A stretch of DNA of 64,000 nt from Streptomyces fodineus (GCF_001735805.1 NZ_CP017248.1:620001-684000), one strand, 5' to 3'. Positions 8,226 through 17,590 are shown, numbered from the stretch's first letter. The notes: generated by a model not told the origin, from the letters alone. A program made the numbers and translations.

Positions 8226-8523
8226 AGGAGGGAGAGGCGAAGCGCGCCAGCTGGTCCTTGACCCACGGGTCGAACACTGCCAGGCGGTGTCGGGCCGCGG
8301 GGTCGAACGTCGCCAGTTGCCCGGCGACCCACGGATCGATGCACTGCAGGCCGTGGTGGCGGTGCTGCGCATGGCCGACGGGCACCGCAGCGGCACCGGC
8401 GGCGGCAGGTCCTGTGGCCCCCGGAACGGCCGCCGCAGCAGAGCCGCCGCCGACGAGGAGCGCACCCGCGGCGACCGCGATGGCGGCGCCGGTCACGCCC
8501 CCGTTCCATATCAGCTTCTTCAT
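8221..8523 (-). CDS. Small secreted hypothetical protein
   Basis: A 100-residue protein with a clear Sec signal: MKKLIWNGG, then a hydrophobic Ala/Gly/Val run, with a probable cleavage after the Ala stretch near residue 33. The mature part is about 65 residues. It contains a near-repeat, CIDPWVAGQLATFDPAARH and AVFDPWVKDQLARF (DPWV-x2-QLA), and ends in Cys; a disulphide between Cys 62 and Cys 100 is possible. Function is unknown. The ATG at 8523 follows GAAAGGAGAAGGCC, a good Shine-Dalgarno. It is an intact-looking gene inside a stretch of gene remnants. Confidence 0.65.
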   Translation of the reverse strand: MKKLIWNGGVTGAAIAVAAGALLVGGGSAAAAVPGATGPAAAGAAAVPVGHAQHRHHGLQCIDPWVAGQLATFDPAARHRLAVFDPWVKDQLARFASPSC

Positions 8524-8594
8524 GGCCTTCTCCTTTCAGTAGAGCGCACTGCCCCTGGCCGGACGGGGCGCCTACCCCGCAGGACGCGCCTCAC

Positions 8595-8705
8595 TCATCC
8601 CCCGGCCCGCGCCCGGAACGCCACCCGCGTCTCGCCCGTGCGCCGGCGGAAGAACCGCGTGAAGAGGGTGGCGCCGGGGAGGCCGAGACGGTCGCCTGAG
8701 GGGCG
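8595..8705 (-). pseudogene. C-terminal remnant of an AraC-family regulator
   Basis: The minus frame ending at 8595 reads DRLGLPGATLFTRFFRRRTG then ETRVAFRARAGG. This matches the last HTH of AraC regulators (G-F-x-S-P-A-x-F-T-R-x-F-R-R-x-T-G-x-T-P-x-x-F-R). The frame before it does not encode the first HTH or an N-terminal domain, so only the tail survives. Together with the hydrolase tail at 8061-8225 it shows local gene loss. Confidence 0.55.
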
Positions 8706-8923
8706 CGGCCGGCAGGCCGGGATGCCACAGCGGCCACCGTCACTGCAGTGGTTCCGACCACCCCCGCCCCGGCTGCATCCGAGGGCCTGACCAAGCGTCA
8801 CTCAAGCAGATCGCAGCGGCTGTTGCCGATCCGCCGTAGGCCGGATACGGCCGTGCACGCTGTGCCGCCCGGGATCGCGGGCTTATCGTGAGCCGTCACT
8901 TGCGTCCGTTCTGAGGGGAACTG

Positions 8924-9916
8924 ATGGTGCCCGGGACCAGGATCGCGCGATACGCCGCCGTCTGTGCGGCAGCCCTTCTGCTCTGTACCGGCCTCAGTAC
9001 CACGGCATCCGCCGACAGCATCGCGGCCGGCCCGAACCCGCTCGCCGACCAGCTCGACGCCTACTGGACGCCGGCCCGCATGGCGGCCGCGCTGCCCGCC
9101 GACCTCGGCAAGGGCACCGAGCCCGGTACGACGGCGGCCGGCGCCTCTCCTGCCGTGGACGGACCGCGGCCGGGCGAGTACATCCCGCCGAGCTGGAGCT
9201 TCGACGGCATCCCCCAGGCGGGCACGTTCTTCTGGACGGACGCCACCGGTACCGGCCGCACCTGCAGCGGTTCGGTCGTGCGCAGTCCCGGGCGCGACCT
9301 GGTGCTGAGCGCCGGACACTGCCTGAAGGGCTATGCGGGCACCTCGCCCAAGCGCCACCTGGCCTTCGTTCCGCAGTACCACGACGCCCGTAAACCGTTC
9401 GGGATCTTCCCGGTGCGCACCGATGGCGTCTACGTCCCGCCGGAGTACTACGACCTGGGCGAACACGCGGGGGCCGAGTACGACTTCGCCTTCGCGGTCA
9501 CCGAGCCCAACCAGGACGGAACACGCCTGGAGGACGCGGTCGGTGGGGTACGGCTGCTGACCGGGACCGGCTACTACCACGCCCCGGTACGGATGATCGG
9601 CTACCCGGCGGGGGCGGAGAAGCCCCTGGAGTGCTTCGGCTGGACCACCAGGTGGGACAGTGACGACCCGGCGGACCCGGGCACGTTCCCGCGTATCGCC
9701 TGCGACGCCTTCGTGGGCGGAACCAGCGGCGGCCCGATGCTCGTGCCCACGCCCGGTGGCTGGGCGGCCATCGGAGTGATCGGCGGCTATCACACGGGCG
9801 GCAACACCCCGCAGATCTCCTACAGCGCCTACTTCGGCAGCGCCACCCAGGCCCTCTACCGGGCAGCGGTCACGGGCGCCGCGCCGGCCGGACCACGTCT
9901 CACCACCGGCTCGTAG
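8924..9916 (+). CDS. Secreted trypsin-like serine protease
   Basis: A 330-residue exported chymotrypsin-fold (S1/V8-like) peptidase. A Sec signal with Ala-rich core ends near residue 30 (TTASA). The catalytic triad is His132 (VLSAGHC), Asp187 (YDFAF) and Ser268 (GGTSGGPM). The Ser motif is TSGGP rather than GDSGGP, as in many bacterial glutamyl-endopeptidase-like enzymes. A linker of about 60 residues after the signal may be a short propeptide. Three cysteines near the active site could form disulphides. The start is supported by GAGGGG at 8913-8918. No inhibitor gene is adjacent. Confidence 0.88.
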   Translation: MVPGTRIARYAAVCAAALLLCTGLSTTASADSIAAGPNPLADQLDAYWTPARMAAALPADLGKGTEPGTTAAGASPAVDGPRPGEYIPPSWSFDGIPQAGTFFWTDATGTGRTCSGSVVRSPGRDLVLSAGHCLKGYAGTSPKRHLAFVPQYHDARKPFGIFPVRTDGVYVPPEYYDLGEHAGAEYDFAFAVTEPNQDGTRLEDAVGGVRLLTGTGYYHAPVRMIGYPAGAEKPLECFGWTTRWDSDDPADPGTFPRIACDAFVGGTSGGPMLVPTPGGWAAIGVIGGYHTGGNTPQISYSAYFGSATQALYRAAVTGAAPAGPRLTTGS

Positions 9917-10024
9917 GTGAGCACGGCCGCTTCCGGAAACGCGTGCCCGCACGTTCGGTGCCATGACCGCGTCACCGTGGCACGATAGTGAGCAAAATCA
10001 CCCTAGTGAGGGGGTGTTTCGGCC

Positions 10025-11671
10025 ATGGCCGTTTCAGAGGCGGCACCCGACCCGAAGACGCAGAAGCCCGGGCTGCGGCGTGAGATCGGCTTCGTCGGTC
10101 TCATCTGGGCCTCGGAGGGGTCCATCATCGGGTCCGGTTGGCTTTTCGGCGCACAAGGTGCCCTGGCGGCGGCCGGGCCGGCAGCCATCATCTCCTGGGC
10201 CATCGGTGGCCTCGCGATCCTCATCCTGGCGCTGGTACACGCCGAGCTGGGCGGTATGTATCCGGTCTCGGGCGGTACCGCCCGTTTCCCGCACTACGCC
10301 TTCGGCGGCGCCGCGGGCGCGTCGTTCGGCTGGTTCTCCTGGCTGCAGGCGGCCACGGTGGCGCCCATCGAGGTGCTGGCGATGATCACCTACGGCCAGC
10401 ACTACTCCTGGGCGAGCGGCTGGGAGAAGGTCAAGGGCGGCGAACACGTCCTGACCCCGACCGGTATCGCCGTCGCGGTCGGGCTGATGGCGCTCATCAC
10501 CGCCATCAACTTCCTCAGCATCCGGCTGCTGGCCCGCACCAACAGCGCCGCGACCTGGTGGAAGGTCGGCGTCCCGCTGCTGACGATCTTCGTGTTCGCC
10601 ATCGCCCAGTTCCACACCGCGAACTTCACCGCGGCCGACGGCTTCAACCCGTACGGGGCCAAGGGCATCCTGTCCGCCGTCTCCACCAGCGGCATCATCT
10701 TCGCGCTGCTGGGCTTCGAACAGGCCGACCAGCTCGCCGGCGAGAGCGCCAACCCCAAGCGGGACATCCCGCGGGCGGTGATCGGCTCGATCGTCATCGG
10801 CATCCTCATCTACATCCTGCTGCAGGTCGCCTTCCTCGCCGCGCTGCCCGCCTCCCAGATCGGCAGCCACTGGGCGAACTCCGCCTTCACCGCGCTGAGC
10901 GGGCCCTTCGCCCAGGTCGCCACGCTCATCAGCCTGGGCTGGCTGGCCACGGTCCTCTATCTCGACGCCGTGATCTCCCCCGCCGGCACCGGTCTGATCT
11001 ACATCACCGGCTCCTCCCGGGTCTCCTACGGCCTGAGCCGCAACGGTTATGTGCCCTCCGCCTTCGAGACCACCAACCGGCGCGGTGTTCCCTGGGTCGG
11101 TCTGATCACCGCCTTCGTGGTCGGCTGCATCTGCTTCCTGCCCTTCCCCAGCTGGCGTTCCCTGGTCGGCCTGATCACCAGCGCCAGCGTGCTGATGTAC
11201 GCCGGCGCCCCGCTCTCCTTCGGGGTGTTCCGCAACCGGCTGCCCGACGCCCACCGGCCCTACCGGCTGCCCGGCGGCGGCTGGCTGTCGCCGCTCGCCT
11301 TCATCGTCGCCAACCTGCTGATCCTGTGGTCGGGTTGGACCACCGACTGGAAGCTCGGCGTGGCCATCCTGCTCGGCTATGTCATCCTGGTCGCCAACCG
11401 GGTGTTCAAGATGAACCCCATCACTCCCCAGCTCGACCTGCGCGCCGCGCAGTGGCTGCCGGTCTATCTGGTGGGCATGGGACTCATCGTGTACCTCAGC
11501 GACTTCGGGCCGCTCAAGCACCCCTGGTTCCCGCTGTGGTGGGACATCGGCGTCACCGCCGTCTTCAGCCTCGTCATCTACTACTGGGCCATGGCGGTCG
11601 CCCTGCCCAGCGAACAGATCCAGCAGCTGATCGACCAGGTCGTCGTACCGGAGGAGGAGGACATCCTCTGA
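10025..11671 (+). CDS. APC-family amino acid permease
   Basis: A 548-residue integral membrane protein with about 12-14 hydrophobic segments beginning at residue 20 (REIGFVGLIWASEGSIIGSGWLFG). The first helix carries the GSG kink typical of the amino acid-polyamine-organocation superfamily, and GFEQADQLAGESANPKRDIPRAV is the family's conserved segment after helix 6. It should import amino acids or related amines by proton symport. A GAGGGGG Shine-Dalgarno precedes the ATG. It is a single gene, and the substrate is not deducible. Confidence 0.88.
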   Translation: MAVSEAAPDPKTQKPGLRREIGFVGLIWASEGSIIGSGWLFGAQGALAAAGPAAIISWAIGGLAILILALVHAELGGMYPVSGGTARFPHYAFGGAAGASFGWFSWLQAATVAPIEVLAMITYGQHYSWASGWEKVKGGEHVLTPTGIAVAVGLMALITAINFLSIRLLARTNSAATWWKVGVPLLTIFVFAIAQFHTANFTAADGFNPYGAKGILSAVSTSGIIFALLGFEQADQLAGESANPKRDIPRAVIGSIVIGILIYILLQVAFLAALPASQIGSHWANSAFTALSGPFAQVATLISLGWLATVLYLDAVISPAGTGLIYITGSSRVSYGLSRNGYVPSAFETTNRRGVPWVGLITAFVVGCICFLPFPSWRSLVGLITSASVLMYAGAPLSFGVFRNRLPDAHRPYRLPGGGWLSPLAFIVANLLILWSGWTTDWKLGVAILLGYVILVANRVFKMNPITPQLDLRAAQWLPVYLVGMGLIVYLSDFGPLKHPWFPLWWDIGVTAVFSLVIYYWAMAVALPSEQIQQLIDQVVVPEEEDIL

Positions 11672-11710
11672 CGCCCCATCAGGCGACCTGGCCGACCCGT
11701 CGGCCCGCCG

Positions 11711-13162
11711 TCAGCCCAGCCGGAACTTCTGGGCCGGTGAGCCGTTGCAGTCCCAGATCTGCAACCGCGTCCCGTTGCCCGTGGCACCACTGGGCGAGTC
11801 CAGACAGCGACCCGACTGCGGATTCAGCAACGAACCATCACCCTGCTGCACCCACCTCTGCCCACCCACACCGTTGCAGTCCCACAACTCCACCTGCGTA
11901 CCGTTCGCCGTCCCGTTGCCGTCGATGTCCAGACACCGGCCGATGGTGGCGAGGCTGCCGTCGGCGCGGTGGGTCCAGTGCTGGTCCTCGGCGTACGACT
12001 GGCAGTCCCACAGTTGTACGGCCGCCCCGTCGGTGCCGGTGTCGTCGGCGGCGACGTCGACGCACTTGCCGCCGGGGCCGGTGACGGTGCCCTGCGGGCC
12101 ACCGGGGACGTTCGTCTCGCCGGAGTAGCCGACGGAGACGATGTTCGCCTGGACCGCGTTCTCGGCGGCGTCGCTCGGGTAACCGGAGACCATCACGCCC
12201 TCGAAGAACGTGCCCATGTTCCAGTTGCTGTTGTCACCGCCCGTGCCGAGGATGATGCCGCCCTCCTGCTGCATGGGCTGGTAGCCTCCGCGAGTGGGCA
12301 GGGCGCCGTCCCACCAGGTCGTGAGCGCACCCGACTGGGCGTCGCCGCCCTTGAGCGCGTACCGCGTCTGCCCGTTGTTCTTCAGCACGGCGGTGACGAA
12401 GGTGCTGCCGTTGCCCCGGTTGGCGGTGTTGGAGCCGTTGTCGCCCTGGAACATGCCGTTCTCCAGGTCGGCCTCGACCCAGGGCCCGGAGCCGGTGCAG
12501 GGCGCGAAGTAGCAGGTGGTCGCCAGGCTGACGGCGTCCATGTGTCCGTTGCCGGTGTCGGCCGGTGTGCTCTCGGCGTTGCCGTAGTCGAAGCAGCAGG
12601 CGGAGCCGACGTGGGTGCCGCTGGCCACCATGTAGGCGCCCTCCGGACGGCCGTTGACGGCGACACCGGAGGCGGCACCCGTGTACCGGTAGCCGACTCC
12701 CGGCGAGATCCACACGCCGTACACCTTGTGCCCGCCGGCGGTGACGGGGATCTCGGAGGCGTCGGCGCCCCGGTCCGCGCCCATGCCGGAGGTGCCCGCC
12801 GGGCCGGGGGTGAGGTCGTTGTGCCGGGCGGTCTGGTCGTAGATCTTCGTGATCGCGCACGTGGTGTCCGCGCAGAACCTGTCCTGCCGGCCGGCGTCGG
12901 CGTAACCGCCCGGGGCCAGCAGCCCGATGTCGGCGCCGGCCCCGTCGGAGGCACGGGTGACCCGGTACAGCGGGCCGTCGTAGGAGGAGAACAGCGCGCG
13001 CACCGTGCTGTGCGCGGCGACGCAAGGGGTGCCCGAGCCGCCGTAGATGTCGCAGGGCAGCGACCCGGCGGCCTGTGACGGTCCGGGCAGGCCGAGCAAC
13101 GCGCCCAGGACGAGGGCGATGACGGCCAGGAGCGACGCGAGCGGTCTGGGGCTTGCGCGCAT
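11711..13162 (-). CDS. Secreted GH54 alpha-L-arabinofuranosidase with CBM13
   Basis: A 483-residue exported enzyme. A Sec signal is followed by LPCDIYGGSGTPCVAAHSTV, the start of the GH54 (AbfB) catalytic domain. The nucleophile Glu lies in VEADLENGMF (about 217) and the acid Asp in GTGGDNSNWN (about 300), each in the family's context. The double Cys of CCFDYGNAE is also kept. From about residue 355 a ricin-type beta-trefoil (CBM13) with three QxW-like repeats (VQLWDCQS, VELWDCNG, LQIWDCNG) replaces the CBM42 of the fungal enzymes. It should release arabinose from arabinoxylan or arabinan. ATG 13162 has GAGGAG 7 bases upstream. It is divergent from the GH92 gene. Confidence 0.9.
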   Translation of the reverse strand: MRASPRPLASLLAVIALVLGALLGLPGPSQAAGSLPCDIYGGSGTPCVAAHSTVRALFSSYDGPLYRVTRASDGAGADIGLLAPGGYADAGRQDRFCADTTCAITKIYDQTARHNDLTPGPAGTSGMGADRGADASEIPVTAGGHKVYGVWISPGVGYRYTGAASGVAVNGRPEGAYMVASGTHVGSACCFDYGNAESTPADTGNGHMDAVSLATTCYFAPCTGSGPWVEADLENGMFQGDNGSNTANRGNGSTFVTAVLKNNGQTRYALKGGDAQSGALTTWWDGALPTRGGYQPMQQEGGIILGTGGDNSNWNMGTFFEGVMVSGYPSDAAENAVQANIVSVGYSGETNVPGGPQGTVTGPGGKCVDVAADDTGTDGAAVQLWDCQSYAEDQHWTHRADGSLATIGRCLDIDGNGTANGTQVELWDCNGVGGQRWVQQGDGSLLNPQSGRCLDSPSGATGNGTRLQIWDCNGSPAQKFRLG

Positions 13163-13252
13163 GCTGGACTCCTCGGTGGGGGTAAGTGTGGTTCCGGTCA
13201 ATGGAGTTGGAGCACCGGGGCGGTCGTTGCGGAAGGTACGCACGCTGGTGGA

Positions 13253-13337
13253 TGACGTCAAGATTTGTTGCTTTCACCTTGAGACAAGTTTTGAGACTGA
13301 GCCAAGGTGTCGGTTTTTTTCCATGGAGGTGACGTCA
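13253..13337. promoter_or_regulatory. Repeat-rich control region between GH54 and GH92 genes
   Basis: TGACGTCA occurs twice as a perfect 8-base palindrome (13253-13260 and 13330-13337). TTGAGAC occurs twice in direct orientation 12 bases apart (13279-13285, 13291-13297). The segment is unusually AT-rich for this genome. It holds the likely promoter of the arabinofuranosidase on the minus strand, and perhaps a site shared with the GH92 gene. Confidence 0.4.
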
Positions 13338-13405
13338 TATCAGGCGGACGGCTGGTTCTGTACCGCGCGTCCTTGACAGCAGGGGCCGAAGGGGTCAGCT
13401 TTCGG

Positions 13406-13417
13406 GACAACGTTGTC
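13406..13417. promoter_or_regulatory. LacI-type operator of the GH92 gene
   Basis: GACAACGTTGTC is a perfect 12-base palindrome with the central CG of LacI/GalR operators. It ends 8 bases before the ATG at 13426, over the Shine-Dalgarno area, so it would repress the mannosidase. No LacI gene is in the window, so the repressor acts from elsewhere. Confidence 0.5.
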
Positions 13418-13425
13418 GAAGGGAC

Positions 13426-16329
13426 ATGGTCACGATGGTGCCGTTCCGACTTCTGTCCGTGCTGGCCGCAGGTGCCCTAGCCGTGGGTGCCGCCTCCGCC
13501 CCTGTCCACGCCGATCCCGTCTCGCTCTCGCCGGTGACCGATCCGGCGTCCCTCGTGAACCCGTTCATCGGAACCTCACACGCCGCGGACGACTTCCCGG
13601 GCGCCGACACCCCGTTCGGGATGGTCCAGTGGAGCCCCGACACCAGTCCGCACCGGCCGGACGGCGGCGGCTACGAGTACGCCGACTCGGCCATCACCGG
13701 TTTCGGCCTGACCCATATCGCGGGTCCCGGCTGCCGGGCCGCCGGCGACATCCCGGTGCTGCCGACCGTCGGCGCGGTCGACACGCTCGCCACCGACAGC
13801 TTCTCCCACGCGGGCGAATCCGCCACTCCCGGCTCGTACACAGTGGCGCTGGACAACGGCGTCAAGACCGAACTGACCGCCACCACCCGCAGCGGCATGG
13901 CCCGCTTCACCTTCCCCGCCACCAGCCAGGCGAACCTCCTGTTCAAACTGACGGCGAGCGAGAACGGCGCCACCGCAACCCAGTTCGACGTGGTGAACGA
14001 CCAAGAGGTCAGAGGCAAGGTCACCAGCGGCAACTTCTGCGGCGAGGGCAACTCCTACACCGTCTACTACGACATGGTCTTCGACCGGCCGTTCCGCCAC
14101 AGCGGCACCGCCCTGGCCGCCGCCACGCCCACCACCCCCAGGAGCAACGCCTCCCCCAACGCCCCGGAAGCGCCGAACAGACCGGTGCTGCACGGTGACG
14201 TTCCCCGTACCCCGCACACCTTCGCCGCGCCGGCGAGCGGCTCCGACGGCTACGTCACGTTCGACACCACCAGCCACCGGGCCGTTCAGGCCAAGGTCGG
14301 CATCTCCTATGTGTCGGCCGCCGACGCCGTGGGCAACCGCCAAGCGGAGAACCCCGGTTGGGACCTGGCCAAGGTGCGCGGCGCGGCCCACAACGCCTGG
14401 AACTCCCTCCTCGGCCGGGTGCGGATCGCCGGCGGGACACCCGACCGGCAGACCGTCTTCTACACGGCGCTCTATCACGCGCTGCTGCATCCGAACGTCA
14501 TCAGTGACACCAACCGCCGCTATCCCGGCTTCGACGGCAAGGTTCACACCGTCGATCCGGGCCACGGCGCCGCCTACGCCAACTACTCCGGCTGGGACGT
14601 CTACCGCTCGCAGGCCCAGCTCGAGGCCCTCGTCGCTCCGCAGACCGCCTCCGACACCGCCCAGTCGATGGTGGACGACTACCGCCAGACCGGCCTGTTC
14701 CCCAAGTGGTCGGAGAACAACGGTGAGACCTACGTCATGGTGGGCGATCCAGCGGACGAGATCATCGCCGACTACTACGCCTTCGGCGCGAAGAACTTCG
14801 ACACGGCCACCGCGCTCAAGGGCATGATCGCGGAGGCGACCGTGCCCAACAACAACCGCCCCGGGCTCGACTACCTGGAGCAGCTGGGCCGGCTGCCCAG
14901 CAACGGCAAGTACGGCTGCTGCAACTTCTACGGCCCGGCCTCGACCACCCTCGAGTACAACTCGGCGGACTTCGCCGTCTCCGCCCTCGCCGGTGCCCTC
15001 GGGCACACCGCCGATCAGCACCGGTTCGCGGACCGGGCGCAGGACTGGCAGAACCTCTTCCGCTTCGGCAGCGGATTCATCCAGCCGCGCGACTCCTCGG
15101 GCACCTGGACGGCCGGGTTCTCACCCACCTCGGGCAAGAACTTCGTCGAGGGCGACTCCTGGCAGTACACGCCGATGGTGCCGTTCAACGTGCACGGCCT
15201 GGCCACCGCCATGGGCGGCGACACGGCCCTGGCCAAGTTCCTGGACACCGACCTGTCCTCCCTGACCGGTGCCGGCGGATACACCGACCTGGGCAACGAG
15301 CCCAGTCTCAACATCCCCTGGGAGTACGACTACATCGGCCGCCCCTACCAGACGCAGAAGGTCGTCCGGCAGGTCCAGGACCAGATCTGGACCGCCGGCC
15401 CGTCCGGTCTCGCGGGCAACGACGACCTGGGCGAGATGAGCTCGTGGTACGTGTGGTCCGCCCTCGGCATGTATCCGGAGACCCCCGGCACCGCCGATCT
15501 GGCGCTGGGCAGCCCGCTCTTCACCCAGGCGGTGATCACCCTGCCGTCCGGCCACACCCTCACGATCGACGGCACCGGTGCCGCGGACGACGCTCCGTAC
15601 GTCCAGTCGGCCACCTGGAACGGCACGGCGTGGGACGCGGCCCACGCGCCCGACGGCGCGCTCACCGGCGGCGGCACCCTCACCTACGTACTCGGCACCT
15701 CCCCCAACACCTCCTGGGCGTCCGCCGCCTCCGCCGCCCCGCGCTCCTACCCGGGCACGCCCGGCTACTCCGACGTCGGGACGTCCGGTGACACCGCCGC
15801 GGGTTCGGCGAACTTCGACGGGGCGGGCTACAGCTACTCCGCGCACGCTCTGGCCACCGCGGGCCTCACGCCCGGCTCGAAGGTCACCGTCAACGGGGTC
15901 TCGTTCACCTGGCCCGGGGTGGCGCCCGGCGCACGGGACAACTACGAGGCGAACGGGCAGACGGTACCGGCATCCGGCTCCGGCAGCATCTCCTTCCTGG
16001 GCGCCGCCAACAACGGCCCGGCCTCCGGCACCGCGACCGTCACCTACACCGACGGCACGACCCAGCCGGTCGCCCTCGGGCTCTCCGACTGGACGCTGAG
16101 CGCGGGCGCCGCCTCACCGCTGGCCGACAACACCATCGCGGCGACCATGCCCTACCGCAACCACGCCGGCACCGCGTCGGACAGCACCAAGACGTACCTG
16201 TTCGCCACGACCCCGGTGGCGCTGAGCCCGGGCAAGACGGTCAGCAGCGTACGGCTGCCGTCCGACGTCGCCGCCGGGGGCCTGCACGTCTTCGCGATCG
16301 GCTTCGGAGCCGGCACGGGCGCGCGCTGA
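13426..16329 (+). CDS. Secreted GH92 alpha-1,2-mannosidase
   Basis: A 967-residue exported enzyme. After a signal peptide ending near HADP, the N-terminal beta-sandwich begins with VNPFIGTSHAADDFPGADTPFGMVQWSPDT, the GH92 hallmark. The (alpha/alpha)6 domain contains NEPSLNIPWEYDYIG (about 625-640), with the general-acid Glu region, and GNDDLGEMSSWYVWSALGMYP (about 665), with the paired Asp thought to act as base with calcium. A further C-terminal module of about 190 residues (from PGYSDVGTSGD) is common in actinobacterial GH92 proteins and may bind carbohydrate. Likely substrates are fungal or yeast mannans and N-glycans. ATG 13435 is an alternative start. A LacI-type operator overlaps the leader. 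Confidence 0.92.
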   Translation: MVTMVPFRLLSVLAAGALAVGAASAPVHADPVSLSPVTDPASLVNPFIGTSHAADDFPGADTPFGMVQWSPDTSPHRPDGGGYEYADSAITGFGLTHIAGPGCRAAGDIPVLPTVGAVDTLATDSFSHAGESATPGSYTVALDNGVKTELTATTRSGMARFTFPATSQANLLFKLTASENGATATQFDVVNDQEVRGKVTSGNFCGEGNSYTVYYDMVFDRPFRHSGTALAAATPTTPRSNASPNAPEAPNRPVLHGDVPRTPHTFAAPASGSDGYVTFDTTSHRAVQAKVGISYVSAADAVGNRQAENPGWDLAKVRGAAHNAWNSLLGRVRIAGGTPDRQTVFYTALYHALLHPNVISDTNRRYPGFDGKVHTVDPGHGAAYANYSGWDVYRSQAQLEALVAPQTASDTAQSMVDDYRQTGLFPKWSENNGETYVMVGDPADEIIADYYAFGAKNFDTATALKGMIAEATVPNNNRPGLDYLEQLGRLPSNGKYGCCNFYGPASTTLEYNSADFAVSALAGALGHTADQHRFADRAQDWQNLFRFGSGFIQPRDSSGTWTAGFSPTSGKNFVEGDSWQYTPMVPFNVHGLATAMGGDTALAKFLDTDLSSLTGAGGYTDLGNEPSLNIPWEYDYIGRPYQTQKVVRQVQDQIWTAGPSGLAGNDDLGEMSSWYVWSALGMYPETPGTADLALGSPLFTQAVITLPSGHTLTIDGTGAADDAPYVQSATWNGTAWDAAHAPDGALTGGGTLTYVLGTSPNTSWASAASAAPRSYPGTPGYSDVGTSGDTAAGSANFDGAGYSYSAHALATAGLTPGSKVTVNGVSFTWPGVAPGARDNYEANGQTVPASGSGSISFLGAANNGPASGTATVTYTDGTTQPVALGLSDWTLSAGAASPLADNTIAATMPYRNHAGTASDSTKTYLFATTPVALSPGKTVSSVRLPSDVAAGGLHVFAIGFGAGTGAR

Positions 16330-16369
16330 TGCGGCACCGGCCGGTCCGGCCCCCGGAACATGCCGTTGA

Positions 16370-17578
16370 GTGGAGCAATCACCGGGGTACGGAGGCCCGG
16401 CGCACCAGGCTGGACCGGTGAAGCACGGACGGACGACACAGGAACCGGAGGCGTCGGCGGGCACGGACACCCGGCTGCCGGCGCCTCCGGCGTGGCTGCG
16501 CTGGCTGCCGGTTCTGTACGTCGTGGCCGTGCTGCTCCTGGAGCCCGTCACGCCGGTGGACTGGCCGGTGAGCTTCGTGCTGATCGGCGTGCCCCTGGTG
16601 GCCGCGTTCGCGCACGGGCCCCTGGTCGTCGGCGCCGCGACGGTGTTCGCCGTCGTTTTCGAAGGGGTGCTGGCCGGTACGCCGTGCTGTGCGGGCCGCT
16701 CCGTCGGCTACCTGTTGGACCGCCACTACGTCGCCTCCTACATCTGTACGGCCCTGGTGGGCAGCCTCGGTACGATCCTGGCCGCCCACCGCATCCGGCG
16801 TGAACGCACGCTCGCCGACGTGCGGTCGGTGGCGGAGACCGCGCAGCGGGTCCTGCTGCGCCCCGTACCGCACCGGATCGGCAACCTCCGCCTGGAGAGC
16901 CTCTATCTCTCCGCCGCCGCGCAGGCCCGTATCGGCGGCGACCTCTATGAGGCGGTCCCCACCCGTTTCGGCGTCCGGCTGCTCATCGGCGACGTGCGCG
17001 GCAAGGGGCTGCTTGCGGTCGAGACCGCCGCCGCCATGCTCGGGGCGTTCCGCGAGGTGGCCTACGACGAACCCGATCTGCTCGCTCTGGTCGGCCGGGT
17101 GGACACGAGCATGAGCCGCAGGGCGGCGCAGCTCGGCGGGACCGAGACGGGCGAACGGTTCGTCACCGCCGTCTTCACCGAGATCCCCGCCGACGAGCAC
17201 ATCGTCCGGATCGTCAACTGCGGCCATCCACCGCCGATCTCACTGTGCGCCGGCGAGGTGCGCGAGCTGGACAGCGGGCGGCCGGCGCTGCCCCTGAACC
17301 TCGGCATACTGGTCGAAGACCCGTACCAGGTCGACACCCACCCCTTCCGGCCCGGCGATCAGCTGCTGCTCTACACCGACGGCGTCACGGAGACTCGGAA
17401 TGCGGCCGGGACCTTCTATCCGCTGCTGGAGCGCCTGCGCACCTGGGGTCCCCTGCCACCGAAGGAGCTCCTCGCACGGCTCCATGACGACCTGTTGGCC
17501 TACAGCCACAACAGCCTCCAGGACGACACCGCAGCGCTCGCGGTCTGTCTGCTGCCCGAGGAGCCGCCGGCGCGGTGA
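16370..17578 (+). CDS. Membrane-bound SpoIIE/RsbU-type serine phosphatase
   Basis: A 402-residue PP2C-like phosphatase. The N-terminal 150 residues contain about 3-4 hydrophobic helices (LPVLYVVAVLLLEPV, FVLIGVPLVAAFAHG, YICTALVGSLGTILAAH). The cytoplasmic SpoIIE domain follows (about 185-395), with metal-ligand motifs GGDLYE, GDVRGKG, NCGHPP, LLYTDGVTE and DDTAALAV all intact. Such enzymes dephosphorylate anti-anti-sigma factors to release SigB-type sigma factors. The frame opens at GTG 16370, but GTG 16418 is possible. GGGTAC at 16385-16390 with GAGT 13 bases upstream resembles a SigB promoter and would favour 16418. It is the first of three phosphatases in 7 kb. Confidence 0.85.
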   Translation: MEQSPGYGGPAHQAGPVKHGRTTQEPEASAGTDTRLPAPPAWLRWLPVLYVVAVLLLEPVTPVDWPVSFVLIGVPLVAAFAHGPLVVGAATVFAVVFEGVLAGTPCCAGRSVGYLLDRHYVASYICTALVGSLGTILAAHRIRRERTLADVRSVAETAQRVLLRPVPHRIGNLRLESLYLSAAAQARIGGDLYEAVPTRFGVRLLIGDVRGKGLLAVETAAAMLGAFREVAYDEPDLLALVGRVDTSMSRRAAQLGGTETGERFVTAVFTEIPADEHIVRIVNCGHPPPISLCAGEVRELDSGRPALPLNLGILVEDPYQVDTHPFRPGDQLLLYTDGVTETRNAAGTFYPLLERLRTWGPLPPKELLARLHDDLLAYSHNSLQDDTAALAVCLLPEEPPAR

Positions 17579-17590
17579 GCGCGGCCCGGG

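Noticed and set aside
16368..16390. SigB promoter of the membrane phosphatase
   Set aside because: GAGT and GGGTAC are spaced by 13 bases, one short of the accepted range, so it is mentioned only as a possibility and not listed as a feature.
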